A stretch of DNA of 64,000 nt, from contig JAQJZZ010000017.1 in the NCBI GenBank assembly GCA_030077755.1, positions 372,001-436,000 on the forward strand, written 5' to 3'. The notes beneath the pieces are model-generated. The model saw only the letters and a program-made list of their open reading frames with translations. It searched no databases and was not told where the DNA came from. Positions 1 to 15,162 of the stretch are shown in pieces. Source of the stretch: Filosporella fistucella. Taxonomy: Eukaryota; Ascomycota; Leotiomycetes; Helotiales. A program made the translations under genes and the position numbers. Within the stretch, counting starts at the first letter, position 1. Every line of letters starts with the position of its first letter.

Positions 1-3000
1 TGAAGCGGTGAAGCGAGTAATGGATAAACACCATGGCATTGACAACAGCTTCGCGGTGAGAAGCTGGTAGATTCAAATCGCGGTACGCAACAGGAATACT
101 GTCAGGGGCAGTGAAGTTTGGTCGGTCGAGATCCACAGATTGAGTCAATTCGGTGCCGACTTGGAATAGTGCTTGGTCGGACCAGTCACCGAACCAGTTC
201 AGAACGCAACGATTGAATAGAGCAGGACTGGTAGCTGCCTTTGAGGACAGCCCATCCTCGGGAGGATTCATGGTGAACACAACATGAAGATTCTTGACAA
301 TCTGCTGTGTGAACCATTTGTATAGCTCTTCTTGCGAGTCGAGCAAAAGACCTTGACGTTGAGCACCTTCCTTACACGCTGTCATCAAAGCAGCGAGCTC
401 ATCTCCTTCGAACAAACCTGGAACTTCGGCGTTCGCAAGGAGTGTATTCATTCTCTCCAAAAATCCCGAATCCAACACATTGGACTCATCCATGATGAAA
501 CATATCTTCTCCCCCTTACATCCAGAGCGGCGAAGCACATCCCGTAGATCATCATCGAAATCTTCAGCCGAGTACTTTCCGTGAACTTTGATCTGGAATA
601 CCTTGAGACCGTTCATCCATGCCACAAATCGAGATAATGTGGTTTTGCCACTACCGCTGACTCCAATCAGGATCAGATGACCCTGAGGTTGTCGGAAAAC
701 ACGATCGATCCGCAGGACGTGCTCGAGAACGTCGTTAAACAGAATCAATGGAACATCGACTTCTTCCTCACAGAACGTCCTCAACCTAGCCTTGACAAAT
801 TCACGCAGCTGCTCTCGGTCAACAGGAACATAGTTTTTGGAAAGCCAGTTGGAGAACAAAATTGGGCCTCCTAATGCTTTGTCCTGTTCGATGGTTGGGA
901 AGAAATCGAGGGCAATTCGATTAACGGCATCATTGGTCCACTTCCGTTCATCCTCTGCCACAAGACGATCCTGGAACAGGCGGAGAGCCTCATGGGCCCA
1001 GATGCGAACAAGTCCCTCGACAGACAATGTTTCCAATGGACGGATTGCCTCATAAATACCCCTCACCCACCTAGTTAGTTCACGAGGACTGTAAACATAA
1101 TGAGGTTGTATCTTGGGCGTGAAACGCTGTTGTGATTCGAGGTAAAATTGCACCATAGCTTTCGTTAGAGACTCGGAGTAACCACGCAGCGAAGGGACAA
1201 TCTTAAGGACAGCGCTATTGAATGTTCCGTAGATCTGTTGCAATGATAGTTCTCCAGGATAATCAACCATAATAAGTGGTGCGTGGCGAAGGAATCTAGC
1301 GCCCATTGGGGTGCGACCGGCATCCGTTGGGGGATTGCAAGCACCCACAAACTGAATTCTGTCCAACGTGACCCAGGTCTTGTCTGAGGTCCGCCAGAAT
1401 CCATTCTGTTCAACAAGTTGTCGAAGAAAAGATATCGCTCGTTGAGTGCCATACTTGTCCGGTGCTGGCAAGTTGATCTCATCGCAGAAGAGAACAAGCC
1501 ATCGTCCGATTTGAGTCGGTGACAAAATGACACCATTCAAGGTCTTCTTGTACTCACAGTACTGCTCAAAAGTCTTGATGAGCAAGTCTGGGGTGGTAGC
1601 ACTGGAAAAGTTGAGACCAACGACTTCCATGTTGGGTAACTTCCGAAGTGCACTGAACAAAGTCATCGTCTTTCCGGATCCTGGGGGTCCACACAACAAA
1701 AGAGGTTTGTGTTCAGCAAGCCAAGAGTAAAGAACGTCCTCATGACGAACTGTATCCAGTGTAGGGATAACAACGTCTGTTTGAGTGATTGAGTGGGTGT
1801 TGACCTCGATCGAAGGCACCGAGTTTTGCCACGATGTCCAATCAGCTTTTGGCAGAGTGACATCAAAGTCAATGAGAGAAGAGTTGTCACCAAGAATTGG
1901 AGACCCAAATGTGGCAAGACCGGCGAGACAATCGCCGAAGCTCTTACGGTCTCCCAGAGGACAATCGCCAGTCAGTGACCAAACCAATGCAAGGAGAAGC
2001 TTCTTGGCTATGAACGATTCTACCTGTTCTGGATCCAATGGAAAGTCGACGTGCTGAGCATTGTACTCGATGACATCCCGTACCGCCTTGTTCAAGAGTG
2101 AGAATAGTGTGTTTAGTACTCTTGCAACTGTAAACTCCATGATATGATTAAACCCTTCTGCTCGCTCTAGGGCATTCACAATGAAATCGTCTGTAGTAAG
2201 GAATGCTTGGAGAAGGTCTGCAACTTGTTCCTGGATGACAAGTGCCTTTGCAGCAGATTGTCCGGTCGAAACAGCATCCTCGTCTAGATCCTCGAATGCA
2301 ACAGTTCGGAGTGTATCGAGATAGTTGGCGACCATCATATTCGATGTGACTGTATCTTCGCTGAACCACACCATTCCACAACGACTGACGGTCGCGAGGG
2401 TGGCATATTTCAAGGTCTCGACTTCGAACATGATTCTGACATTGCCAGGAAGGTTCAAACGCTCTCCATTGGGTAGTGTGAGCAGCTTGTTGTCATCAAG
2501 AACACTGTTCAAATTCTCAACCCATTCAGGATCAACATCTCCATCAAATACAATCCAGTGTCGCTTGCTCTCTTCGCCACGTAAATTGTCAACGATCTTA
2601 CGCAAAATGCTTGTAAAGAGACCATCGGTCCACTCTCGCGTGGTTGAATCCAAGTTTCCATACAATGCTTCCTTTGACATGACTTTGGAATCAATGATAT
2701 GGCAAACTCCTTCAACGCCTTCGACTTGTTGTAGAGCTTGGAGAAGGAGCTTCCAAGCAACGGATTTGCCGGAGCCTGAGTTTCCAACCATCATTACACC
2801 ATGATGAATCGTCTGGATCTGGAAAAGTTGTAGAATCTTGGTCATCCAAGTCTCATTCACAACAAGGTGTCTCTCCTTGGCGATTGAATGAATTGCAGCC
2901 TGCAATTTCTCGAGGCTCGCCGGTACGTATTGTACACCTGGGAATGATTCTGCCTCGATCGATCGCATGATCTCAACGTCGCTTTTGATCAACTTTGGTG

Positions 3001-6000
3001 CGATTGTTTCACGGATACTCTGAACGATTATCTGAGGCTCGACTTCCTCCTCTGGACCAAGGTCGCCACCTGTCTGTGTGAGACGGGCACGCTTTAAGCC
3101 ACCAGAGCTAACCAGAACACTCTTCAAAGCACGAAGGCCAAAATCATAATGGGCTTGCTTGGAGAGTTGGGCTGCGCAGCTGTCGAAAAAAGGCACAGTC
3201 TGCTTAGAAAGCTGTTTTGCCTGGTTGAAACCTTGTGAGTAAAGCATGACTTCAGCAATAAGTTCCTTATCTGGCTTCGACATTGCCACACTTCGAAACA
3301 GCTTCTTAAGATTGTCTGGAAGGTTGGAACGGCCTGCATATCCAGGGTTCATGGTAATGAAAATTCCTGTGTTGGCATTGACACGCAGTTGTCGACCGAC
3401 CAATTCAATCTGAGCCTTTTCATCCTCCATACCCTGCTTCAGGCCGAGTTGGATATTTTGTACTTGCTGGGAAACTGCAGAAAGAATTCTTTCCTCCAAT
3501 CTGTTGAACTCGTCGAAACAACCCCAAGCTCCAACTTGACAAATACCCAGGAAAATTCTGCCCATGGCCTGAAAATCGAATGTATCGTCGCAACAAAAGA
3601 CAAGGGTGAAACGTCCCAGTTGGACACCTAGAGCCTTGACGGACTCGGTCTTTCCGGTACCTGCTGGGCCATATGGAGACCCACCAAGTCGTTGACAGAG
3701 AGCTTGCGTTAAAGTCAAGAAACAGCGATCTGTCAGTGGGGTCCGTACAAGACGCTCAGCTACCCCAAGATATTCGAAGCCGTAATTAAGCTTGGCATTT
3801 GCCATCTTGATGTGCAGACGTTGGAGGTAATCACCCTCAGGCTTGTAGACATATCTCATCTGAAGAAGCCATAGATAATGATTCGGTGTGCTTGCATTCA
3901 GCTTGACAAGTTTTTCAATCACATCTCGTTGATGGACACACTCGGTAATAAGGTGCTCACATCTCTTACGTTGAATGGGGTCTAGGTCGCCTAAAACTGT
4001 GGCAGCCAGCAATCTCAAAACCTTTACTTCCTGGTTGAACAGGCTTTGCAAGCTGGATCCACCGGTTTCAAGTGCTTTTTCCACGCTCGAGGTCCATACA
4101 GCTTGGGTAGCAAGAACAACGATTTGACTTGGGAATGATGCGATGTATGCATTCAAAGAGGTTTGATCGATTTCCTCAGAAGCAAAGATTGGCTCGTATT
4201 GCTCAATGGCCTCGGCTAACAATTCAGCGAGAGTGGATTTCATGCTGCTCTCTAACAAAGCCAGCCAGTCGTTGATCTTCGGGGTTTTGATGAGCGATAT
4301 TTCCTTCTTCAACCTAACTTCTTCACCTTCCTTAGAAGTGAACCCAGAAATGAGGTGGTCTTCATCCATGATAAGCCCAGAGAGCCCTGCAAACATCTTC
4401 TTGAAGTGTTTCGCAATGCGTAGTGTATCGTTGCTATTACCGATGATTTCAAGCAAATCCTCATCACCGACAAAGTAGAATCTTGGGAATGATACACGCT
4501 CCCGTTCAAGATACTCTCCAAGAGCTTTTTGAATCTTGTTCAAAAGTTCTGCCAGACGTTCAAGTGACTTTTGAACACCCGAAATGTTGAGGACATCCAG
4601 GACGAATGGTTGCTTGTAAACCTTCTTCATGACAGCAAAGAATTCGGAGTTGATGTTTTGAAATCTGGATGACTCGATGGGTAGCAAATGCTTAATATCA
4701 GCATTTCCTGTGAAAACACCTTCCAAGTAGACCCATTGTCGTTGCACATCGATCCAGACATCGAAAAGAACATGAACACGGTTGAGCTTGTCCTCCCAAG
4801 AAGAAGCCTCCTCCTCGAATTCTTTGTAGTAAGGTGAATGTCTCATGGCTTGTAGGGAGTTGAGATTCTCACTGCACTTGGCGAAAAGATCGTCCCAGCC
4901 TCGGATAAGTCGACATTTGTTCTGATAGTTGACCAAGTCCAGAGAATAATTTGACCAAATCTCCCGCACCTGCTTCAAGAACTCTTCCAAAGCCATCTCT
5001 CCTTGGGCCTGAGTAATGATATCTCGAATGACGACTTCACTCGCAGCTAGATTCAAGTCCCAGACATCGCCCAATGTCATGGAAATCGGTGAGTAGCGTT
5101 TTCCCGGCTTCAGTGATTTGAAGATTTTGTTCCAGTGGCGGTCACGGACGGCTTCGGACTTCAAATCCGTGAGGATAGGGTTGACTTTGAGAAATTGCCG
5201 TAAAACATTCTGAATGTGTTCAAATGCAGCGTATTGTCGCATTCGACTTGGCATCTCCTTGGTCATCTTGATAAGACCATCAATGGCTGATCTGAGCTTA
5301 CGAGGCTGCACACTGTTCCAGAGTGTCTCTCGAAGATCATTCAAACTCTTCCAAATTGTGGATAAGGCTGCCCAGACCGATTTAAAGTCTTGAACTTCCT
5401 CAAGGATAGCCGTAAGTGCTGAGTCTGGGCTAGCAGGCAGATCAAGTGCTTCCTTTGCACGAGAAACCATCTCAGATTCTTCGTGGAGCCTGGTAATACG
5501 GGTTTCGAAGGACATCAGGGTAGTAGAAGCGACATCTGGAGCGATTGTCCCTGAAACGGGCTTTTCTTCGTTCCATTGAATGGTGATTTCAGCAATCTTG
5601 TCACCCACAACTTTGTCTTCTGCAGTGATCTTGGCACGGAGTGCATCAGTCTGGTCGAGTACAATCTTCGTCTTCCGTGCCAGAATTTCATTGAGAGCAG
5701 TCCATTCCGAGTCGACTTGCTCAACGAACAGCCAATCAGCTGGAAATTGGTATCGCTGTCGAGACAAAGTGATCTGTCCCTGCCTAAAAATTTCAACTTC
5801 CGGACCCCAGGCCTTTACCTTACGTTTACAAGTCTGAACAATGGTGATGAACTGCACAGCTTGGGCTGTAGAAGTAGCTTCCAAAGATTGTACCTCCAGA
5901 TCCTTTCTTGCTTTCTCGATTTCAGAGTAAACTTCTCGGACGCGATTCCCGAGACGGATGGCAAACTTTGTCAGAATTTCATGCTGCCACTGATCATACT

Positions 6001-9000
6001 TGGCATTGACCTTTGTCTGTACCTGATCATAGTCAATTGTGATATGGCCAAATGAGCGGCTGACTTCGGTAGTGTCGAAGGTCTGTCGTGTCTTTCGAAT
6101 CTCTGTAAGCAATTGAAGCCACTTCGATAACTGTTCACCCAAAATCTCGTAGACTTGTTCCGATTGAAGATCCCAGAGTGATTGAAATTGCAACCACTTA
6201 TCAACATAAGCACTGATTTCATGGAGCTTTGTCTCAATGGATGTATACACGCGGGATAAGCTGTCTGTACATGATGCGGGAAGGTCTGTGAATCGAGCCT
6301 CTGCATCATTGCCCGAAGCGAGCGTCATTTCATATCTCGAGGCTTTGACCTTTCTGAGATTGCAGACTACCCCGAGCCAGACATGAAGCTGTAGGAACCA
6401 GCTTGCCCTAGCATATTCCAATGGTGGCTCAAGATAGATGACCTGATTGCGCATAGAAACTTCGTGAATAAGACGCTTGAAAGATGGCGCCTGGTCGTCG
6501 GCTGCTACAACTGTGCTACTCAAATGCTTGCGTCGACTATCATCGTTGACACCGTCAGATCTCTCGCTTTCGAAAGCATCGATCCATGTCGTAATTGCAT
6601 GTCTGAGACGGACCAATAATGTCGTCTTGATGCGAGTGTTCATCTCTTCAACCCAATAAGCCAAATTCACATAGTTTTCTAGGTTTAGCTGGTCAACAGC
6701 CATTTGAATCGTGTCGAGACGTTGCTTGAATGAATCGCCATCATACGGACATGTCTCAAGCTCCTTGAGTGCCTTTTGTACAGTGGTGTTGATGGTGGCT
6801 AATGTTGCAGTTTTATTTTGCAACAGCGACACCGAGGCAGCAAACTTCCTCACAAACTGAACATGCTGGCTCTCATTGCGGCTGTTGATGGCATGGTCGA
6901 TCACCCCATTCGATGCATAAACAGGCTGCTTGATGTGCAGATCGAAGGAGTGCACGAATGACTCCCATTTCAAAGGTACACCCTTGGAGATCAGAGCGTG
7001 TACTTCATTTTGGTAGCCCGCAAGGAGGATCGAAACATCAGACATCTGAGCAATTTGACGGCTGGTTTGTGCAAAGGTTCGTGTGCTTTCCATCAGACTA
7101 ACAGCATATGGGTATACTCTCTTGGCTTCTTTTGCAATATTGTTGATCTGATGGGGCACTGCATAGTTTAGCCAGAGAAGATTGCGGGTTTCCTTAAATA
7201 GTGCAATCACTTGCGGATCAAAGTTGACTGCCAATTCGAGAGCGTTGTTCGCAGCCCGGATTTTGTTGATATTGAAGAGGCGCCCTGCAATCGTAATCTG
7301 CTTACGCTGCACTTCATGCAGCCAGGCTTCAAAGATTGGTCGTGTGTCCAGCTTCTTTCTAAAAAGACTGCTCTCACTTTGGAGTTTCTGACCCTCAGAA
7401 TGAAGTGCCCAATCATTTCCTAGAACGTCTTCAACCCTCTTCATATAACCATCCAATTGTCTTTCAATCTGCCGGGCCCAGATAATTGCACCAGAAACGG
7501 GTGGAAGATCTCGAAGCTGTGCCATAGCATGTGCTTCTGAATGGCCGTATTGTTGTTTAAAACGCTCATGGAGAGATGAGATATCGTGCTTGACGTTATC
7601 AATGAGCTGAGTCTGGTACTCCGTAATAGCACCTCGAATCTTTGGGCGAACAAAAAGTGCGTTGAATTTGGAAAACACCCTGAACATCTCATTCGCAGTC
7701 TTTGCGGTTGCTAATCTGTCTCGCAATCTGGCGATAATTGAGTTTTCAACTCGTGATGTTCGCTCATTGTAGGTGATTTCAGCCTGTACCCAGATACGGG
7801 TTCCCTCAGGAGTGACGTCTAGCAAATCGACGTTATTTAGAGCGGCATATGCTTGCTGAACCTCTTCCACAGCATCCACATCCCCCATTTCCTCAACAAG
7901 AACGACACCGTTTGTAGCACCTTCACCGTCGCCTCCTTTTGGGCCGAGGACATTCACAATCGTCCTCTGGAGTTGCTCATGGTTATCACGGAACGTCCTG
8001 ACATACTTTAAACGGGCCTGCAGATCGCCATGTTTCGGGATAATCTTTATCGGTATGAATTTCTCGTTCCTACGGCGGGTAACCTCCCGTGCAACATTGG
8101 TGAATTCTTTCACATTTTCGTCCCATATCTTCCATATGGCTTCAGCTGTGGCCATCAAGTTCTTGAATTCTCGATGGTCAAGATGCATCAATGAGCGTCC
8201 GTGAAGCAGAGAGTGAAGTTGCGTATCCAAGTCTGCTGAGATAGCCTCGACTAAGGGTAAAGCTCGTCGGATTGGGTAAGGGCAGATCCGAAGCTTTTTG
8301 TTGAGGTGTGCAAAAATCAGATCCAAGGCATCTTGAGCTTTTGACAAGGAGGTTGCAGACAACAACTCATCTAGAGGGAAATCACGCATCAACTGGTTAT
8401 ATTTCTGAACTCTTTCAGAGGCTTCCTTCAGACCGGTATCAGCACTGAAGCTGACAGTAGCTTGAAATCTTTTCGCAGTCCGAAGAACTTCCATTGTGAG
8501 TCGGACACCTTCACTTCCCAGCTGTTGCTCGATGTTTGCGAGAGCTGATTCCATGGAAAGCCAGAAATTGATTTCCTGGGTCGCCGTTCCACTTGACGGA
8601 TCTCTCGACATCTTTGTGATAGCTTGTATTGCTTTAATCCAGCCATTGACAATCGATTGTAGATTATTGAGAAATGTACTATCTTGCAAGAGATTCTGAG
8701 GTATGAATTCGGGGGTAGGCTTCGTATTTCGTGCAGACGCCTCCTCCACTGCATTTTGGATCATAGGGTGTACGGGGAGGATCAGATCTGGAATCTCGAT
8801 ATTTTGTTGAAGATGTAACAAGCTCAATTCCAACTCTGCGATTCTCTTCTTTGTCACAGGTATTCCCGTCTTCGCCTCGACATCTGATCTTCCGCGGACT
8901 CCATTTGAGGTATGCTGTGTTTTCGTATACGCATCGAAATACGGCGCCAGCGCAAGATGCAATATTGAATGTAGCACTTCGAAGGGGCTGACCGAGGCTC

Positions 9001-9521
9001 CGCCCTGTCCACTTGCGGCACTATTGAGCGTTGCCACCCCAGGTAAATTAATAATCTGTACTTGAGAAGTGATGGGTATCGTGGGGTCTATGGGGTAGGG
9101 CCGTTTCATAAGCGCAATAGAAGCTGTCGTAGCAGAAGAGAAAGAAATGTCTGTCGCTAGAGTATAGTTGTAGGTCACTGAATCTGCGAAAATTAGCCCA
9201 GGAAAGATGTATCAAAGAGATAGATTTACTATTCTCATCTATTAAACCATCGAGATCGCCTGCAGCTGCGATATCCTTCGTTACATAGAGTGCAACCTGA
9301 TTTTCTGAAGCAAATCTGGTGCATCTTTGTATGGTGTGTGATCTCGACTCCTGAGAGAGCAGACTCCCAGAATTCTCCAACTCTTTCCTAGTAGCACCCA
9401 AAGTGATCTCGAGTACACTCGCAAGGTACTCGACGATGAGAATCGGGTCTATCGCAAATACATCTGTCCCGTTTGTCTTGGAACTGCCCGAACCAGGCGA
9501 TGTTACCAAGCTCTCCATCAT
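1..9521 (-). CDS. DYN1: Cytoplasmic dynein heavy chain, partial (C-terminus off left edge)
   Basis: Motor subunit of cytoplasmic dynein, which drives minus-end microtubule transport, nuclear migration and spindle positioning. Exons 9521-9230 and 9183 to the window edge; the 46-nt intron 9229-9184 closes the frame. The second exon is open for 9,183 nt. About 3,158 residues are present of an expected ~4,300. Order: N-terminal tail, linker, then AAA modules with visible Walker A motifs: AAA1 GPAGTGKT (~residue 1935, plus-strand ~3650-3675), AAA2 GNSGSGKS (~2233), AAA3 GPPGSGKT (~2598), AAA4 GVSGSGKT (~2941). All four P-loops keep their Lys. The stalk, AAA5, AAA6 and C-terminal domain lie outside. 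Start chosen at the first of two adjacent ATGs (MMES). The conserved N-terminal TLGATRKEL segment and four intact P-loops make the assignment firm; a ciliary dynein is unlikely in this lineage. Confidence 0.97.
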
Positions 9522-10268
9522 TTCGTAGTTTGTGGAATTATTTTAGAAGTCGTAGAGGTTGTCCATAATCATCTAACCGATGCCCACTAGTGAGAAGGTG
9601 GAACCAGCTGGACTTGTTGATGAGATTTGTTGTAAGGAGAGTATTAATTTCAAGATTCTAGTCAACGAAACACCGCGACTGAAGTCGCGATGGGGACTAC
9701 CTTAGCGCACGGATCAAAAGCCACCCAGACCCCTGACTAGCGCGAGTCCAGCGAGGTAAAATTGCCTGCGAAGTACGGAGGTGCCTGACCTGGCGAGCCT
9801 GGCCGAGATACTTTGGCTTGATACCTCCTTACGTGTCATGGATTACTTTGAATTGGGAGTTTAGGTTGCCTGCTATTTTTGAGGGCCTATCTTTCAATCT
9901 ACGAGTGGTACCTTTGATTTCCTAATTCTCTTTCTCATGCATTGTGATCACAGCTTCAGAAGTATGAGCATAGTAATTGAGGAAGTGGTACGGAAATGGG
10001 ATCGATTTGGACTTGATTCCACATATATTATTCTGTATGGCTTTCATGAGTCCTGTCCGTCCTGGTATATCCCATACCCTCGAAGTCTTGGCAATATACA
10101 CATAATCGTATAATCAAACAATGCGCCGGCTGATGTACACAGAGTATTACTCTTTATGAGATGTAGGTATCCAGATCCCTTTCCCCAAGGATAGGAGGAT
10201 TTCGGAGGATGGTTGTGGCGAGAGATCGAGAGAGGAGAGCAGCGCGGATGTCTATTGAGTCGAATTGT
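9522..10268. other. Intergenic: dynein upstream region and TOM20 3' flank
   Basis: Both neighbours are on the minus strand, so this 747-nt stretch should hold the dynein promoter and 5' UTR next to 9521 and the TOM20 terminator near 10268. I see no convincing ORF, RNA gene or repeat. Confidence 0.5.
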
Positions 10269-11007
10269 CTAGTCAAGACCTCTATCAGAGCCCGGTCCAG
10301 AACTGAAAGGCCCAACATTGAGCTCTGAGTCCGCAGCAATCATTTCAGCCAGAATGTCAAGGACTGGTTTTGGCACTGAGACTGGGTTAGTACATGGGAT
10401 ATCGGAGGCTTGATGGAAAGGGGAGATGCGGCCATTCTCGGAGTGCTGAGGTTGGAAGACAAGGAATGGTGAGATCATAGAGTAACTTAAAACATCTGGA
10501 GACTTGCCTGTCTTATCATAAATTCCAATCAAGTCTGCAGGTGTTGGGTAAACCTTCAATGCCTTGTAAAAGCACAATGCAGCTTCAACATTATCGGTCC
10601 CTGGAAGCTGTTAGATAGACCCTTAGTGCGATGCCGAGAATAGAACCAACCTTCACCACTCAGTCCTTCTCCGCGAGCGACTTCTTGCATGAAATATGCC
10701 TCTCTATCCTCGACGTCGGTTGGGAAACCCTCTTCTTTCGCCTCCTCCACAGCAGCACGGATAGCTTGCCGTTGTCGCACAGTATGAGCCTCAGCTTCCT
10801 CCTTTGCAGCTCTCGCTTGTCTTTTTGACTCCTTCTTCAATTGTTTTCTGAATTGCGGATCATTGCGACGTTTGTGATCGAAATATACCGCATATGCTAG
10901 AAATATAAATTAGCAGATATCTCAACACGGGACTATGAGATCGTACCAATCAAGCCCGTTGCAAATGTGCCAACCGTAGCGGCAACGATTGTTGAAGTCT
11001 GTACCAT
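10269..11007 (-). CDS. TOM20: Mitochondrial import receptor subunit TOM20
   Basis: Outer-membrane receptor of the TOM complex that recognises presequences. Exons (minus): 11007-10947, 10896-10651, 10600-10508, 10375-10269, giving 168 residues, the usual fungal size. The N-terminus has one membrane segment ([21 protein letters not shown]), then a charged Lys/Arg-rich helix, then the cytosolic TPR-like domain with the [15 protein letters not shown] segment, and an acidic tail. Intron 3 (10507-10376) has a GC donor in the strong context AG|GCAAGT and a GTACTAAC branch site; only this splice joins YDKT to VPKPVLDIL in frame. Head-to-head with EXO84, the two start codons being 274 nt apart. Confidence 0.95.
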
Positions 11008-11281
11008 ATTTCAATTAAACGTGCGACACCAGGTATGGGAGATGAAAGAATGGCTCGAGGACGATGGCGGACAGCTTCCAGGTTTAGACAAGATGAAGAG
11101 GAGCTCGGGAACAACTTTTTTTGGACGACAGGCTTTGTCTTGGTCCTGAGGCGGCAACTTCCCTTAGCGGCTCCACAGAGCTCCCTGCTCTACTTCTGAA
11201 CGTCCCAGATCATCAAGGGCCGAAAGCACTCTTTCACAATGCAATTTACATTCTTTTAATTGTTAACCAAAGTTGACCAAC
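11008..11281. promoter_or_regulatory. Bidirectional promoter region TOM20/EXO84
   Basis: Short shared 5' region between two divergent start codons. The promoter role is inferred from gene orientation; I could not assign a specific factor site. Confidence 0.5.
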
Positions 11282-13443
11282 ATGTCTGAAGAAAAAAGTA
11301 AGGGGATTTCTCTGCGGACTAAACGGAAAGGACGTCCAGCGATAAGTGCTCCAAAGCAGATATCCGGTCCCATACCACAGGCTGCCGAATCCCGCGGCGG
11401 ACAGCGCTCCTTTGATGCTCCACCACCACAGCGACCTCAGAATGGGGGAAAGGTAATATTCCAATTCAGATTGAGCCTCTACAACTTCTAGTCGTTCTTA
11501 CTTGCTAATAATTCCTCCTAGACCTCTGATCTCGTCAAGAGAAGATACTCGACACGTTTTAATAACCTCCCAAACGACTTCGATGCGACGGCACCACCTA
11601 TTCCCTCTATTCCATCGCTCCCAAATAAATATGCACCGTCCAATGAACGCGGAAGAGGGCCCTCCCCAGGTAGAGGTCCTGGACTCAATGTGGATGTAAA
11701 GGCTTTGCATGATCCAAACTTACGACCGGAGCAATATATCTCTGGTCTTCTAAGTGATGCAACCGAACAAGATATCGATGAATACCAATCAGCTTTGAAG
11801 AAATTGCGGAACCGAGCATCTACAGATTTACAGCAAAACGTCTATCAAAATAGAACTCAGTTCATCAAGATCAGTAAGGAGGCTGAAAAATTGAAGGGAG
11901 AAATGAGAGCTCTGAGGAACCTGATGTCCGATCTCAAAACCAACACAACAGCCCTTCGTTCGGCATCTTCACAGGGTCCTGCAGTCACGGATGATTTCGG
12001 CCAAGGATTCCCCTCAACATTGAGTAAGAGGGACAAGAGAAGTTCTGTAGCTGACCGGACTGCTATGTGGAATTCCCAGCTTCAGGTATGTACCTATGCC
12101 CGGTTTTCGGATTGTACTAATATTGAGCAGGCCTTATGGAAGACTGTTGAAGGATCACAGAAATTTCTACCAGCACTTCCAGGTCGGCATGTTGTACAAA
12201 ATGCAGGCTTATGGATCGAGCTCGATAATGCAACATGGAAGTCCCGACGGGCAATGCAAATCATCTTATTAAATGACCATCTCCTAATAGCTTCCAGGAA
12301 GAAGCGCAAAGTAGAAGGAAACGGTGCCGATCAACGTCAAGCTCCATCCAAACTTGTAGCAGATCGTTGCTGGCCGATTCTGGACATTGAAATGGTAGAT
12401 TTGGCTGGAACGAGCGAGTCGACTAGTGGAAGAAATAAGGTTGCGGATGCCATCATGATCAGAGGAGTTGGTCAAGAATCATTTACTTACCGAACAGAAA
12501 AGTCAGACGACAATGAGAAGCAAACTCTCATGATGAACTTTCGAAAAGCAGTGGAGGAGTTACGAAAAGGTTTGCGAACCGAGATGGAATCGAGTAACAA
12601 GGCAAAAGAGACTATCAATTACTTCGCTTCTCGTGATCCAGGTCTTCTTAAGAAGACTGAACTCCTCGAAACGCTATCAGATATCAAGGACATGTTAATT
12701 GAGGTTGACGGCAAGCAACAAAACCTTCGTTGGGTTGAAGGCCAAGTCGACGAGCTTGACATTGACATTGCGTTACAGCGCTTTGATGCAGCTGTCCAAC
12801 GCGTTGAGAAACTTAATTCACTTGCAAAGAGCTTGAAGAGCAATGTTGTGGCACAGGACTTCATTAGCTTCAAGGCTGATGAACGAGCAACTAAACTCGC
12901 TGGTCTCATCACTCGTGAGCTTGTTGAGACCCATAACGAGCTTAAAAAGACTAGAAGAAATGTCAGTTGGCTTGCACGACTGGGTTTCGAGGATCGAGCC
13001 AGAGAGGCGTATCTGGAAGCACGAGGAAACATAATCCACAAACGCTCAAGGTATGTTTCTCATCCCTACATATTCAATTCGGTGCTGACGGTTTCAGACA
13101 ATGTATTTTTGAGGGCAATCTTCACCAGTACATATGGGAGGTGTCTTTCGTATACTTCACAATCATCAAAAATACTGTCTCGATATTCCAGATGTGCTTT
13201 CCGCCGCTTCTAATGAGTGCGTGCGTTAAGTGGGCGAAGGAGCAGGTTGACACATTTAATGTCATCCTTGCGAGGCAGTTGAGCAGTACAGATCCAGACG
13301 GGCCGGTTTGGGTTGAGTGTATGAAGCAAGCGAAAGAGCATGCTAAGATGCTATCGGAGGTTGGGCTAGATTTTAGAAGTCTGATAGGACGGGATCCCTC
13401 ATCGCAGGGACAGAATTCACCGGTTGGGCTGGGCCTATTGTAA
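11282..13443 (+). CDS. EXO84: Exocyst complex component EXO84
   Basis: Subunit of the octameric exocyst that tethers secretory vesicles to the plasma membrane. Exons 11282-11452, 11522-12085, 12131-13050, 13098-13443, giving 666 residues. The N-terminal ~75 residues are basic and Pro/Ser-rich. A Vps51/Exo84-type helical segment follows (NLRPEQYISGLLSDATEQDI and a coiled coil), then a PH-like domain (about 210-330, with LNDHLLIASRKKRK), then the C-terminal helical cargo-binding region (KWAKEQVDTFNVILARQL). Intron 2 is 45 nt, a multiple of three without stop codons; GTATGT, CTAAT and CAG signals plus the family alignment show it is removed. A TTG just upstream is not needed, since the ATG at 11282 is in frame. 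Confidence 0.95.
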
Positions 13444-13838
13444 ACTTAGTGACCTTGATAGAATGAATCTCAAATTTAGAAAAACCGTCTGTTTTCCCAA
13501 GAAACCTCTTGTGTTCTCACCTCTTGTCGCGTGCATGCTCCTCTCGCGAGATATTTGGCGATCTTTTTGGGCCTAGCTCCTTCGCAATCAACGCCTTCCT
13601 CACAGGTCCTGTTTACACACATCCAACTTCTGTGAAACAATAACGCAGGCGCAAAATAAATCCACAAGCTTTTACGAACTCACGCCTCATACACGAAAAC
13701 GCGATCTACTTGTTGCACACAAAACCAGTCCAGCCTCGTCTGGAAATCCTTCACCGCGGCCCCCCTTCGTCATTGAACCAAAACGAGCTCCCCGCGATCA
13801 TCAACCAACCTCGATAGCAACCACCAAGAGTGAACACC
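13444..13838. other. Intergenic: EXO84 3' flank and PP2A-C promoter
   Basis: Tandem gap of 395 nt. The part near 13700-13838 is C-rich in pyrimidine runs, common in fungal 5' leaders. No ORF or RNA gene recognised. Confidence 0.5.
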
Positions 13839-15162
<1,324 letters not shown>

